64,000 bases of DNA, from NCBI GenBank assembly GCA_049194865.1, contig JBLZWL010000016.1:1-64000 (forward strand), written 5' to 3'. The notes below the pieces were generated by a model, which worked only from the letters and a program-made list of their open reading frames with translations, was not told the origin of the DNA and ran no database searches. Shown piece by piece: positions 1 to 7,348 of the stretch. How positions within the stretch are numbered: position 1 is the first letter of the stretch; each line of letters starts with the position of its first letter. The stretch is from Myxococcus terminator_A (GTDB taxonomy: Bacteria; Myxococcota; Myxococcia; Myxococcales; Myxococcaceae). Position numbers and translations under genes: made by a program.

Positions 1-435
1 CACCATGCCCGCGCCCGCGATTCCGGCGACGGCCAGCCCGCCCAGCATCACCACGTAGCTGGACATGCCCGCGTTCCCGCACTCCACGCACGCCACCGCC
101 GGGTCGTCCGGCTCGTAGTGCACGGGCAGCTTCGCGCCAGAGGCATACCGGTGCGTCAGGCGCTGGGCCTCCGGCAATGTGCCCGTGTCATTGCCTCCGA
201 ACGAAATGGTGTCCGCCGAGTAGGTGTGGCCACCCACCGCGTACTCGTAGCGCACCTCGGGGTGGAAGCGGGTGCTGCGCCGGTTGCGCAGCGTCTCCAC
301 CCCCGAGGCCACCACGGTGCCTTCCGTCGTGGGCCAGCGCTCGCTCGCATGAGAGCGGTACAGCATGCGCCCGCCCCCGAAGGCGAGCATCGCTCCGAAG
401 AGCAGCATCAACCCCGCCAGCAGCACTTTCATCAT
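1..435 (-). CDS. DUF3592-like membrane protein (C-terminus cut by window edge)
   Basis: The open frame runs from an ATG at 435 off the left edge, so the C-terminus is missing. A GAGGGA ribosome site lies about 8 nt upstream, and a second ATG follows directly. The N-terminus is a hydrophobic helix (roughly residues 3-18). After it comes a soluble segment containing TEGTVVASGVE, RFHPEVRYEYAVGG, a TYSADTISFGG stretch and VHYEPDDPAVA, which is the pattern of DUF3592 proteins: a beta-rich extracytoplasmic domain between two membrane helices. A second hydrophobic segment begins just before the edge. Function of the family is unknown. It is divergent from the cysQ-like gene, with about 230 bp between them. 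Confidence 0.7.
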   Translation of the reverse strand, partial: MMKVLLAGLMLLFGAMLAFGGGRMLYRSHASERWPTTEGTVVASGVETLRNRRSTRFHPEVRYEYAVGGHTYSADTISFGGNDTGTLPEAQRLTHRYASGAKLPVHYEPDDPAVACVECGNAGMSSYVVMLGGLAVAGIAGAGMV

Positions 436-664
436 CTGGGTCTTCCCTCACGGCGACTCGGGGGCCTGGGCGTGGGCCCGCTCCCCGAGCGCTCACGGTT
501 CACTTCGTGCAGTGCAGAAGCCGCGCCACCAGCTTCCCTCGCGAGCACACCGAATCCCGTGGGGCAATTCGCCCCGAGTGGGGCGGTTCGCCTCGGGCGC
601 CGCCCCAGGTCCGCCCGACGCGCGACTTCCCACCCCGGCCCTATTCGAGGGCAGACTGTCCGCC

Positions 665-1498
665 ATGCCATCCCTCGACACCGAGCTCGACACCGCCCGC
701 CGCATCGCCCGTGAAGCGGGCGCCCTCTTGCTGGAGGTCTACGCCACCGCCTTCTCCGTCGAGGACAAGGCGGGCGGCCAGGGGCCCGTCACGGAGGCGG
801 ACACCCGGGCCAACGCCCTCATCGTGGACGCGCTGCGCCGGGCCTTCCCCGGTGATGGCGTGGTGGCCGAGGAGTCCGACAACAGCGCCGTCGCAGGCCG
901 CTTCGAGCGCTGCTGGTTCGTGGACCCGCTCGACGGCACGCAGGAGTTCGTCAACCGCAACGGCGAGTTCGCCATCCACATCGGCCTGGCCATCGGCACC
1001 GAGGCCGTGCTGGGCGTGGTGTACCGGCCGGTGGGCGACACGCTCTACTCGGGCGTGGTGGGACAGGGGGGCTTCGTGGAGTCGGCGGGCACTCGCCGCG
1101 CCCTGCGCGTGTCGGACGTGGCGGAGCCCGCGTCGCTGCGACTGGTGGTGTCGCGCTCGCACCGCTCCAAGCTGACGAACCAGGTGGTGGCCCGGCTGGG
1201 CATCACCCAGGAGCAGGAGTCCGGCTCGGTGGGCGTCAAGTGCGGCCTGCTCGCGGAGTCCAAGGCGGACCTCTACCTGCACGTCAGCGACAAGAGCTAC
1301 CGCTGGGACAACTGCGCGCCGGAGGCCGTGCTGCGCTCGGCTGGAGGCATCCTCACGGACCTGGGCGGCACGCCGTATCGCTATGACGGCTCCGAGCTGC
1401 AGAACCTGCGCGGCCTGCTGGCCTGCAACGCCGCCGCGTTCCCGAAGGTGCAGCCCGTCGTCACCCGCTTCGCGCGCGAGGCGAAGCTCATCACCTGA
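665..1498 (+). CDS. cysQ: 3'(2'),5'-bisphosphate nucleotidase CysQ (inositol monophosphatase family)
   Basis: A 277-aa enzyme predicted to remove the 3' phosphate of adenosine 3',5'-bisphosphate, a by-product of sulfate assimilation. Family motifs are clear: a Glu-Glu metal site in VVAEESDNS, then WFVDPLDGTQEF with the metal-binding DPLDGT core, then a C-terminal WDNCAPEAVL motif. The segment after DPLDGT (NRNGEFAIHIGL, GVVYRPV, VVSRSH) follows E. coli CysQ closely, which favours CysQ over a generic inositol phosphatase. The frame is open further upstream, but ATG 665 gives the family's usual length and N-terminus. It is followed after 8 bp by the convergent mug gene. Confidence 0.85.
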   Translation: MPSLDTELDTARRIAREAGALLLEVYATAFSVEDKAGGQGPVTEADTRANALIVDALRRAFPGDGVVAEESDNSAVAGRFERCWFVDPLDGTQEFVNRNGEFAIHIGLAIGTEAVLGVVYRPVGDTLYSGVVGQGGFVESAGTRRALRVSDVAEPASLRLVVSRSHRSKLTNQVVARLGITQEQESGSVGVKCGLLAESKADLYLHVSDKSYRWDNCAPEAVLRSAGGILTDLGGTPYRYDGSELQNLRGLLACNAAAFPKVQPVVTRFAREAKLIT

Positions 1499-1506
1499 CG
1501 CGGGCG

Positions 1507-2073
1507 TCAGTCCGCGTCGGCCGCCTGGCGCAGCTGCGCGTAGAGCCGGGCCAGATCTTGGAGCTGGTAGTGGGCATTGAGCCCGCTGGGGTTGGGCAGC
1601 ACCCACAGCCGCGTGGTGCCCATCGTCTCCGGTTGGAGCCCGAGCCCAGCCTTGGGCCGCGCGAAGGCGGTGCGGTACGCGCCCATGCCCAGCACCGCGA
1701 GGAAGCGCGGGCGGTAGCGGCGCACCTTGGCCTCCAGCGAGACGGCGCCCGTGAGCAGCTCCGCCTTGTCGAGCAGGTCCGCCGTCGCCGTGGCGCGGTC
1801 GACGACGTTGGTGATGCCCAGGCCGTGCTCGAGCAGCTCGGCCTGCTCCGGGGGACGTAGCTGCCGGGGCGTGAAGCCCGACAGGTGCAGCGTGGGCCAG
1901 AAGCGGTTGCCGGGCCGCGCGAAGTGGTGGCCCATCACCACGGAGTAGAGGCTGGGGTTGATGCCGCAGAAGAGCACGCGCAGGCCGCGCGCGAGGATGT
2001 CCGGCATGGTGCGGCCGGTGGCCGCGGAGAGCTCGTCCCGCGTGGGGCCTCGTGGCGAGGGCATGGGGCGCAT
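1507..2073 (-). CDS. mug: G/U mismatch-specific DNA glycosylase (Mug)
   Basis: A 188-aa DNA repair enzyme predicted to excise uracil or ethenocytosine opposite G. The active-site motif CGINPSLYS sits near residues 36-44, with the catalytic Asn at 39, and the second family motif NPSGLNAHY lies near residue 160. GHHFARPGNRFWPTLHLSGF is also conserved in Mug proteins. Length is close to the 168 aa of E. coli Mug, with about 25 extra N-terminal residues. The gene is convergent with cysQ and divergent from pfkB. Confidence 0.87.
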   Translation of the reverse strand: MRPMPSPRGPTRDELSAATGRTMPDILARGLRVLFCGINPSLYSVVMGHHFARPGNRFWPTLHLSGFTPRQLRPPEQAELLEHGLGITNVVDRATATADLLDKAELLTGAVSLEAKVRRYRPRFLAVLGMGAYRTAFARPKAGLGLQPETMGTTRLWVLPNPSGLNAHYQLQDLARLYAQLRQAADAD

Positions 2074-2193
2074 CTCGCCTCAGCCACGCGGGGATGGCAA
2101 CGCCCGGGCTGGCGGGGACGTTCTGGGTGGGGCACTCTGCGCGCTTCCCGTTCCGAGAGGGACGTCCACTTCCCACCGCTGGAGACCTCGCGC

Positions 2194-3144
2194 ATGGCGC
2201 ACATCGTGACGCTGACGCTCAACCCCGCCATCGACGTGGCCACGTCGGTTCCGGAGGTCACCCCCGAGCACAAGCTGCGCTGCGGCACCGTGCGCAGGGA
2301 CCCGGGCGGCGGCGGCATCAACGTGGCGCGCGTGGTGCGGGAACTCGGCGGCGAGTCCATCGCTGTCTACACCCGGGGCGGCGCCACCGGGCTGATGCTG
2401 GAGGAGCTGCTGGAGGAGAAGGGGCTCTTGCGCCGCTCCATCCCCGTGGAGGGCTCCACCCGCGAGAGCTTCACCGTGGCCGAGGGCACCAGCGCCCGCG
2501 AGTACCGCTTCATCCTCCCCGGGCCCGTGCTCTCCGAGCGCGAGTGGCAGGGCTGTCTGAGCGCGGTGGGGGAGGTGGCCACGGGCGCCGCGTTCATCGT
2601 GGCCAGCGGCAGCCTGCCTCAGGGGGTGCCCGAGGACTTCTATGCGCGTGTCGCGCGGCTGGCGAAGCGGCTGGGGGTGCGCGCGGTGGTGGACACCAGC
2701 GGGGCGCCGCTCTCCATCGCCCTGGAGGAAGGAGTCTTCCTGGCCAAGCCCAACCGCCGCGAGCTGCGCGAGCTGACTGGCATGAAGGCGGAGGACCTGG
2801 ACACCCAGGCCGAGGCGGCGCGCGAGCTGGTGGCGCGGGGGCGGGCGGAGGTCCTGGCCGTGTCCATGGGCGCCGACGGTGCGCTGCTGACGACGAAGGA
2901 CACTCAGCTGCGCGCCTCGCCTCCGCCCGTGGAGACGCACAGCTCGGTGGGCGCGGGTGACAGCTTCGTGGCGGGGCTGACGCTGGCGCTCTCCCGGGGC
3001 CAGTCGTACGAGGACGCCCTGCGCTGGGGCATCGCCTCCGGCACGGCGGCCCTGCTCTCCCAGGGCACGGACCTGTGCCTTCGGGCGGACGTCGAGCAGC
3101 TCTTCACGCGGGTGGTGGCCGTGCCCCTGACCCGCACCGCGTAG
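2194..3144 (+). CDS. pfkB: 6-phosphofructokinase, PfkB type (isozyme II-like sugar kinase)
   Basis: A 316-aa ribokinase-fold kinase predicted to phosphorylate fructose 6-phosphate, a glycolytic step. It tracks E. coli PfkB nearly end to end: N-terminal TLTLNPAIDVAT, PEHKLRC, the DPGGGGINVARVVRELGG substrate motif, LAKPNRRELRELTG, and the C-terminal SSVGAGDSF with the catalytic Asp at about 256. A related tagatose-6-phosphate or 1-phosphofructokinase role cannot be excluded from sequence alone. The frame extends upstream, but ATG 2194 has a GGAG site 9 nt before it and matches the family start. Confidence 0.85.
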   Translation: MAHIVTLTLNPAIDVATSVPEVTPEHKLRCGTVRRDPGGGGINVARVVRELGGESIAVYTRGGATGLMLEELLEEKGLLRRSIPVEGSTRESFTVAEGTSAREYRFILPGPVLSEREWQGCLSAVGEVATGAAFIVASGSLPQGVPEDFYARVARLAKRLGVRAVVDTSGAPLSIALEEGVFLAKPNRRELRELTGMKAEDLDTQAEAARELVARGRAEVLAVSMGADGALLTTKDTQLRASPPPVETHSSVGAGDSFVAGLTLALSRGQSYEDALRWGIASGTAALLSQGTDLCLRADVEQLFTRVVAVPLTRTA

Positions 3145-3202
3145 CGCCGACCCGGGTAGACTTCGCCTCCTCGGGTGGTGCCTGAGCAAGGGAGGGGGCG
3201 CC

Positions 3203-4579
3203 ATGTCTCTCTTTCCCCGCGACAAGAGCAGCCGGGATTGGACAGAGTGCGCTCGCGTGTCCGCCTCCACACCCCCTCTTCCCGCAACTTCCGCTTCCAC
3301 CCGTCTTGGGCCCTGGCATTGGGTCGCGTTCCTCGTCGGCGTGACGCCGCTCGTGGTGTACGCGTTCTCGCCCCGCATCGGCGACCTGGACCTGTACTTC
3401 AAGACGGCGCGCGCCTTCCTCGCCGGCGCCACGCCCAACCAGGACTTCCGCTTCGAGTACCCGCCCTACGCGCTCCTGTGGTTCGTCCCCGCCGCGTGGG
3501 TGCGCTCCACGCAGTGGGAGTTCATCCCTCTCTTCGGGCTCCAGCTCGCGGTGATGGATGGGTTCATCAAGTGGGTGCTGCTGACCGAGGGCGCTCGCAA
3601 GTGGGGCCGGGCGTGGCGCTTCGTGGTGCCGTGTCTGGCGTACTCGGTGACGTCCTGGATGGCGGCGCTCTACTACCTCAAGCGCTATGACCTCATCCCC
3701 GCGGCGCTGACGATGGCGGCCCTCTTCGCGCTGGCGCGTCGTCGCGAGACGGTGGCGGGCCTGGCGCTCTCCGTGGGCGTGGTGACGAAGCTCTACCCCG
3801 TGGTGCTGGTGCCGCTGGCCCTGGCCGTGGCCTGGAAGCGCGGCACGCTGGGCAAGCTGGTGGTGGGCCTGACGCTGGGCGTGGCTCCGCTGCTTCCGTT
3901 GAGCGCCGTGTGGCCGTGGTGGGGCTTCGCTTCGTTCCATGTGGACCGGGGGCTCCAGGTGGAGTCGCTCGGAGCCTCGTTGTTGTGGGCCTCGCATCAC
4001 CTGGGGTTGGTCGAGGGCGTGCGGTGGATTCACGCGCCCGCGGCGTTCGAGCTGCACGGCGCCGCCGCCGAGGGCGTGCGGGCGGTGAGCCGGTGGCTGT
4101 GGGTGGTGGGCTCGTTGGGCATGGCCGCCGTGGGCATGTGGTCCGTGCGCCGCCGGCTCCCCGAGCGGATGGAGGACCTGGCGCGGCTGGCGCTGGGGCC
4201 GCTGGTGGCCTTCATCATCCTCAACCCGGTGTTCAGCCCGCAGTTCATGACCTGGGTCATGGGCGCGGCGGCGTTGGCGCTCCTGTCGGGCTCGCGCACG
4301 GTGCCCGTGCTCATCCTCGTGGCCGCCATCCTGTCGCGCGGCGTCTTCGTGGGGCCCACGTACAAGGATGGGCTGGGCGTTCCCCAGACGCTGCTGCTGC
4401 TGGCGCGCAACGGGATGCTGCTCGTCGCGGGCTACCTGCTGGTGCGGGATGCGTTGCGGCGGGTGGCCTCGGATGACGTGTCCCCCCAGGCGACGTCGGC
4501 GCTGGACTACCTGCCCGCGTCCGTGGAGGCGGGCTGCGCGGAGTCCGCGGGCATCGGGCTGGCGAGTCAGCGGCGGTAG
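3203..4579 (+). CDS. GT87/DUF2029-type membrane glycosyltransferase
   Basis: A 458-aa polytopic membrane protein with about ten hydrophobic helices. It resembles the GT87 (DUF2029) polyprenyl-phosphate-mannose-dependent transferases. The diagnostic signs are an acidic pair in the first loop (GDLDLYFKTARAFLAG) and the EYPPYALLWFVPAAW segment near residues 84-98, followed by repeated hydrophobic spans. The donor and acceptor are unknown; such enzymes usually build envelope or surface glycans. ATG 3203 follows GGGAGGGGGCGCC, a strong ribosome site. The 3' end overlaps the convergent amidohydrolase gene by 13 bp. Confidence 0.7.
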   Translation: MSLFPRDKSSRDWTECARVSASTPPLPATSASTRLGPWHWVAFLVGVTPLVVYAFSPRIGDLDLYFKTARAFLAGATPNQDFRFEYPPYALLWFVPAAWVRSTQWEFIPLFGLQLAVMDGFIKWVLLTEGARKWGRAWRFVVPCLAYSVTSWMAALYYLKRYDLIPAALTMAALFALARRRETVAGLALSVGVVTKLYPVVLVPLALAVAWKRGTLGKLVVGLTLGVAPLLPLSAVWPWWGFASFHVDRGLQVESLGASLLWASHHLGLVEGVRWIHAPAAFELHGAAAEGVRAVSRWLWVVGSLGMAAVGMWSVRRRLPERMEDLARLALGPLVAFIILNPVFSPQFMTWVMGAAALALLSGSRTVPVLILVAAILSRGVFVGPTYKDGLGVPQTLLLLARNGMLLVAGYLLVRDALRRVASDDVSPQATSALDYLPASVEAGCAESAGIGLASQRR

Positions 4580-5847
4580 GGCGTTCCGTTCTTCATCACC
4601 CAGCGGACCTTGCGCACGGCGGAGATGTCCCGCGTGGGGTCTCCGTCCACCGCGACGAGGTCCGCGAAGAGCCCCGCCTTCACCCGACCGAGCCGGTCCT
4701 CGCGGTGCAGCATCCTCGCGTTGCCGGAAGTGGCCGCCTGGAGCACCTGCACGGGCGTCATGCCGTACTCGACCATCAGCTCCATTTCGCGCCCGTTCTC
4801 TCCGTGGGTGAAGACGCCCGAGTCGCCACCCACGCACATGGGCACGCCCGCCGCGAGCGCCGCGCGGAAGCTGGCGCGCTTCTCCTGAATGGAGGCGGGC
4901 TCCGGGTCCACGCCCTTCTTCCAGCCGTGGTAGCGGAAGAGCGCGTCACCCGCCGCCAGCGTGGGGCAGAGGAAGACGCCTCGCTGGGCCATGAGGCGGA
5001 AGACCTCCGCTGTTCCTCCGTCGCCGTGTTCGATGGTCTCCGCACCGGCGAGCACGGCGCGGCGCATGCCCTCGGGCGTGCTGGCGTGGACCGAGACGGG
5101 ACGGCCACCGTCGCGCGCCGTCTCCACGATGCGCGTCATCTCCTCGAGTGAATAGGTGGGGCGCGCCTCGCCCGAGGGGCCCCAGCGATAATCGCCGTAG
5201 ACCTTCACCCAGTCGGCGCCCCGGCCCATCTGTCCGCGCACCGCGCGCACCAGGTCATCCACCCCGTCGGCCTCCTCGGCGCCCTGGGGGACGTGCCACT
5301 CGGGAGCGAAGCCCTTGGGGCCGTAGGTGCCGCTGGCCACCAGCGCCCGCGTCGCCACGAGGAGTCGAGGTCCGGGGATGATGCCCTGTTGGATGGCTTG
5401 CTTGAGCCCGACGTCGGCGTCGCCCGCGCCCTCGGTGCCCAAGTCCCTCGCGGTGGTGAAGCCCGCGAGCAGCGTCTCGCGCGCGTGTTGGGTGGCCCGG
5501 GCCACGCGCAGGGCCAGGGACTCCTTCAGCACCTGGTCGTTCCAGGTCGCCTCGTTGTACGGGTGGAGGAACAGGTGCGAGTGGCCCTCGATGAGGCCGG
5601 GCAACAGCGTGGTGCCGGTGAGGTCGATGACCTCCGCGCCCTCGGGCGGCTTCACCTGGGCCGAGGGGCCCGCGGCGACGATGCGCTCTCCGGTGACGAG
5701 GACGACCCAGCCCGTATGGGGCTTGGGGGTGACGCCGTCGAAGACGCTCGTGGGGCGCAGCAGGTAGGACCTTGGAGCAGGGGCCGAGGCTCCAGGCTGC
5801 TGGGCCGAGGCCGTGGTGACGACGAGGGCGAGGAGGAGGGCGCGCAT
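4567..5847 (-). CDS. Secreted metal-dependent amidohydrolase (imidazolonepropionase/prolidase-like)
   Basis: A 426-aa protein with a short signal peptide (MRALLLALVVTTASA, then QQPG), so probably periplasmic or secreted. The TIM-barrel amidohydrolase signature is complete: EGHSHLF (HxH metal pair), a Lys in WVKVYGD that may be the carbamylated bridging residue, HAST, EHGDG and GGDSG (last metal Asp). The C-terminal GLFADLVAVDGDPTRDI is typical of the family. Related secreted members hydrolyse Xaa-Pro dipeptides or act on imidazolone-like rings; the substrate cannot be told here. It overlaps the GT87 gene tail to tail. Confidence 0.8.
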   Translation of the reverse strand: MRALLLALVVTTASAQQPGASAPAPRSYLLRPTSVFDGVTPKPHTGWVVLVTGERIVAAGPSAQVKPPEGAEVIDLTGTTLLPGLIEGHSHLFLHPYNEATWNDQVLKESLALRVARATQHARETLLAGFTTARDLGTEGAGDADVGLKQAIQQGIIPGPRLLVATRALVASGTYGPKGFAPEWHVPQGAEEADGVDDLVRAVRGQMGRGADWVKVYGDYRWGPSGEARPTYSLEEMTRIVETARDGGRPVSVHASTPEGMRRAVLAGAETIEHGDGGTAEVFRLMAQRGVFLCPTLAAGDALFRYHGWKKGVDPEPASIQEKRASFRAALAAGVPMCVGGDSGVFTHGENGREMELMVEYGMTPVQVLQAATSGNARMLHREDRLGRVKAGLFADLVAVDGDPTRDISAVRKVRWVMKNGTPYRR

Positions 5848-5882
5848 GGCGGTGCCTGGGCGTGGGTGTGGGGGAGGGGATG

Positions 5883-6002
5883 ATGGCGCGGGAGGCGGAG
5901 TTGCAGCGCTGGTACCTGTTGGTGCAGCGCGAGGACTGCGGCATCCGCAACCAACAGGACCTGGACTTGATGTACCCGATGCCTCCGCGGGTTCGGGAGT
6001 GA
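5883..6002 (+). CDS. Small protein, 39 aa, function unknown
   Basis: A very short frame lying on the plus strand between two minus-strand genes. It is proposed as real because nearly every codon ends in G or C (all but about three of 40) and because GGAGG lies 5 nt before ATG 5883. An in-frame ATG at 5880 is too close to that site. The peptide is acidic/basic mixed (MAREAELQRWYLLVQRED at the start, then a MYPMPPRVRE end) with one Cys and no membrane segment. No family recognised. It could instead be a chance frame. Confidence 0.45.
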   Translation: MAREAELQRWYLLVQREDCGIRNQQDLDLMYPMPPRVRE

Positions 6003-6027
6003 CACCGGGCGGGGGCGCGCCAGGCAG

Positions 6028-6402
6028 CTAGGGCGTGGCGCGCCAGGCGGCGATGGCGAAGAGGGCCCAGCCGGCGAGGAAGCCCAGGCCGCCCAGGGGC
6101 GTCACGGCGCCCAGGACGCGGACGCCGGAGAGGGCGAGCGCGTAGAGGCTGCCGGAGAACAGGACGATGCCCACGAGCATGGCCCAGCCCGCGCCGTTCA
6201 GGAGCGAGGAGGGGCGCAGCAGGGCCAGCAGTCCCACCGCGAGCAGTCCGAGCGCGTGGTACATGTGGTAGCGCGCGCCCGTCTCGAAGATGACGAGGAG
6301 GTCCGGGGGGAGCCGGGCCTTGAGCGCATGCGCACCGAAGGCTCCCGCCGCCACGGACAACAAAGCGTTCACCGCACCGAGCACCAGCCACCACCGCATC
6401 AT
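6028..6402 (-). CDS. DUF423 family membrane protein (YgdD-like)
   Basis: A 124-aa protein with four hydrophobic helices. The first part holds the DUF423 hallmarks: GAVNALLSVAAGAFGAHALKARL, then FETGARYHMYHALGLLAVGLLA. Length fits the family (about 120-130 aa). The longer frame starting at 6486 is rejected because the extra residues are Arg-rich and unlike the family, while ATG 6402 has AAAGG just upstream and gives the normal N-terminus MMRWWLVLGAVN. Function of DUF423 is unknown; it is an inner-membrane protein in other bacteria. Confidence 0.82.
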   Translation of the reverse strand: MMRWWLVLGAVNALLSVAAGAFGAHALKARLPPDLLVIFETGARYHMYHALGLLAVGLLALLRPSSLLNGAGWAMLVGIVLFSGSLYALALSGVRVLGAVTPLGGLGFLAGWALFAIAAWRATP

Positions 6403-6496
6403 CGAACGCCTTTCATCGAGAGTCCGTCTGGTGCACGCTACACCGCCGTTGATGGAGCGTCCTGGCCGACGTGAACTCCGGGCCACTCATACCCGC

Positions 6497-7126
6497 ATGA
6501 CATCCCTCACTTTCACTCCTTCTTCCAAGCCCATCCCCTTCGAGCTGCGTCCCTCGTCCATCCAGGGCACGGGCGCCTTCGCCACCCGCCGCATCCGCAA
6601 GGGCGAGCGCATCATCGAGTACATCGGTGAGCGCATCACCCAGGCGGACGCGGACGTTCGCTACGACGACGAGGGCATGGGGCGGCACCACACCTTCCTG
6701 TTCAACCTGGACCCCAATACGGTGCTCGACGCGGGCACCCTCCACAACGAGGCGCGCTACATCAACCACTCGTGCGCGCCCAACTGCGAGGCGCTCATCG
6801 ACAAGGGGCGCATCTACATCTTCGCCCTGCGCGCGCTCCAGGTGGGTGAGGAGCTGGTCTACGACTACGCCTACGAGCGCACCGAGGAGATGGGGCCGGA
6901 CTCCGAGTCCCTCTACATGTGCCGCTGTGGCGCGCCCCAGTGCCGGGGCACCATCCTGGCGCCGGAGAAGAAGGCCCCCGCCCGGAAGAAGGCCCGGGCG
7001 AAGAAGGGGAAGAAGTCCACGTCCAAGTCCCGCTCCGCGAAGAAGCCCGTGAAGGGGAAGAAGACGGCGACGAAGCCTGTGAAGGGCAAGAAATCCACGG
7101 GCGGGCGCAAGCGTCTGGCGGGGTGA
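6497..7126 (+). CDS. SET-domain protein-lysine methyltransferase with a Lys-rich H1-like tail
   Basis: A 209-aa protein in two parts. Residues 14-130 form a SET domain: GTGAFATRRIRKGERIIEYIGE, YINHSCAPNC with the NHSC pseudoknot motif at 90-93, and the catalytic-site YDYAYE at 122-127. A post-SET zinc cluster follows (CRCGAPQCRG, 142-151). Residues 158-209 are almost only Lys, Arg, Ala, Ser, Thr, Pro and Gly (AKKGKKSTSKSRSAKK-type repeats), as in histone H1 or bacterial H1-like proteins. Inference: a lysine methyltransferase held on DNA or nucleoid by its tail, which may also methylate itself. SET domains are known in some bacteria; substrates here are unknown. Confidence 0.85.
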   Translation: MTSLTFTPSSKPIPFELRPSSIQGTGAFATRRIRKGERIIEYIGERITQADADVRYDDEGMGRHHTFLFNLDPNTVLDAGTLHNEARYINHSCAPNCEALIDKGRIYIFALRALQVGEELVYDYAYERTEEMGPDSESLYMCRCGAPQCRGTILAPEKKAPARKKARAKKGKKSTSKSRSAKKPVKGKKTATKPVKGKKSTGGRKRLAG

Positions 7127-7182
7127 GGTGGATGGGGTCGGGCCTGACGCTCTCGTGTCAGGTGCGTGCCGATGGGAGTTCG

Positions 7183-7218
7183 AAGGCCGGCGCCGCCGAT
7201 GAGGCCGCCGGCCTTTGT
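7183..7218 (+). terminator. Rho-independent terminator after the SET gene
   Basis: A perfect 10-bp stem (AAGGCCGGCG at 7183-7192 with CGCCGGCCTT at 7206-7215), a 13-nt loop, then TTTGTCTTGT. It lies 57 bp after the SET stop codon and should isolate that gene from the kinase gene downstream. Confidence 0.7.
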
Positions 7219-7348
7219 CTTGTCATTCGTGGGGGAAGGCAGGGTTTGTGTCGGGCTGAACAATGTCTGGCGGAATCGTGAGGGCTTTGTGGCCACCGGG
7301 ACGTGTTCCCAAGGAGCGTGTGCCGGTCATTTCAGTTGATGGGGACTC

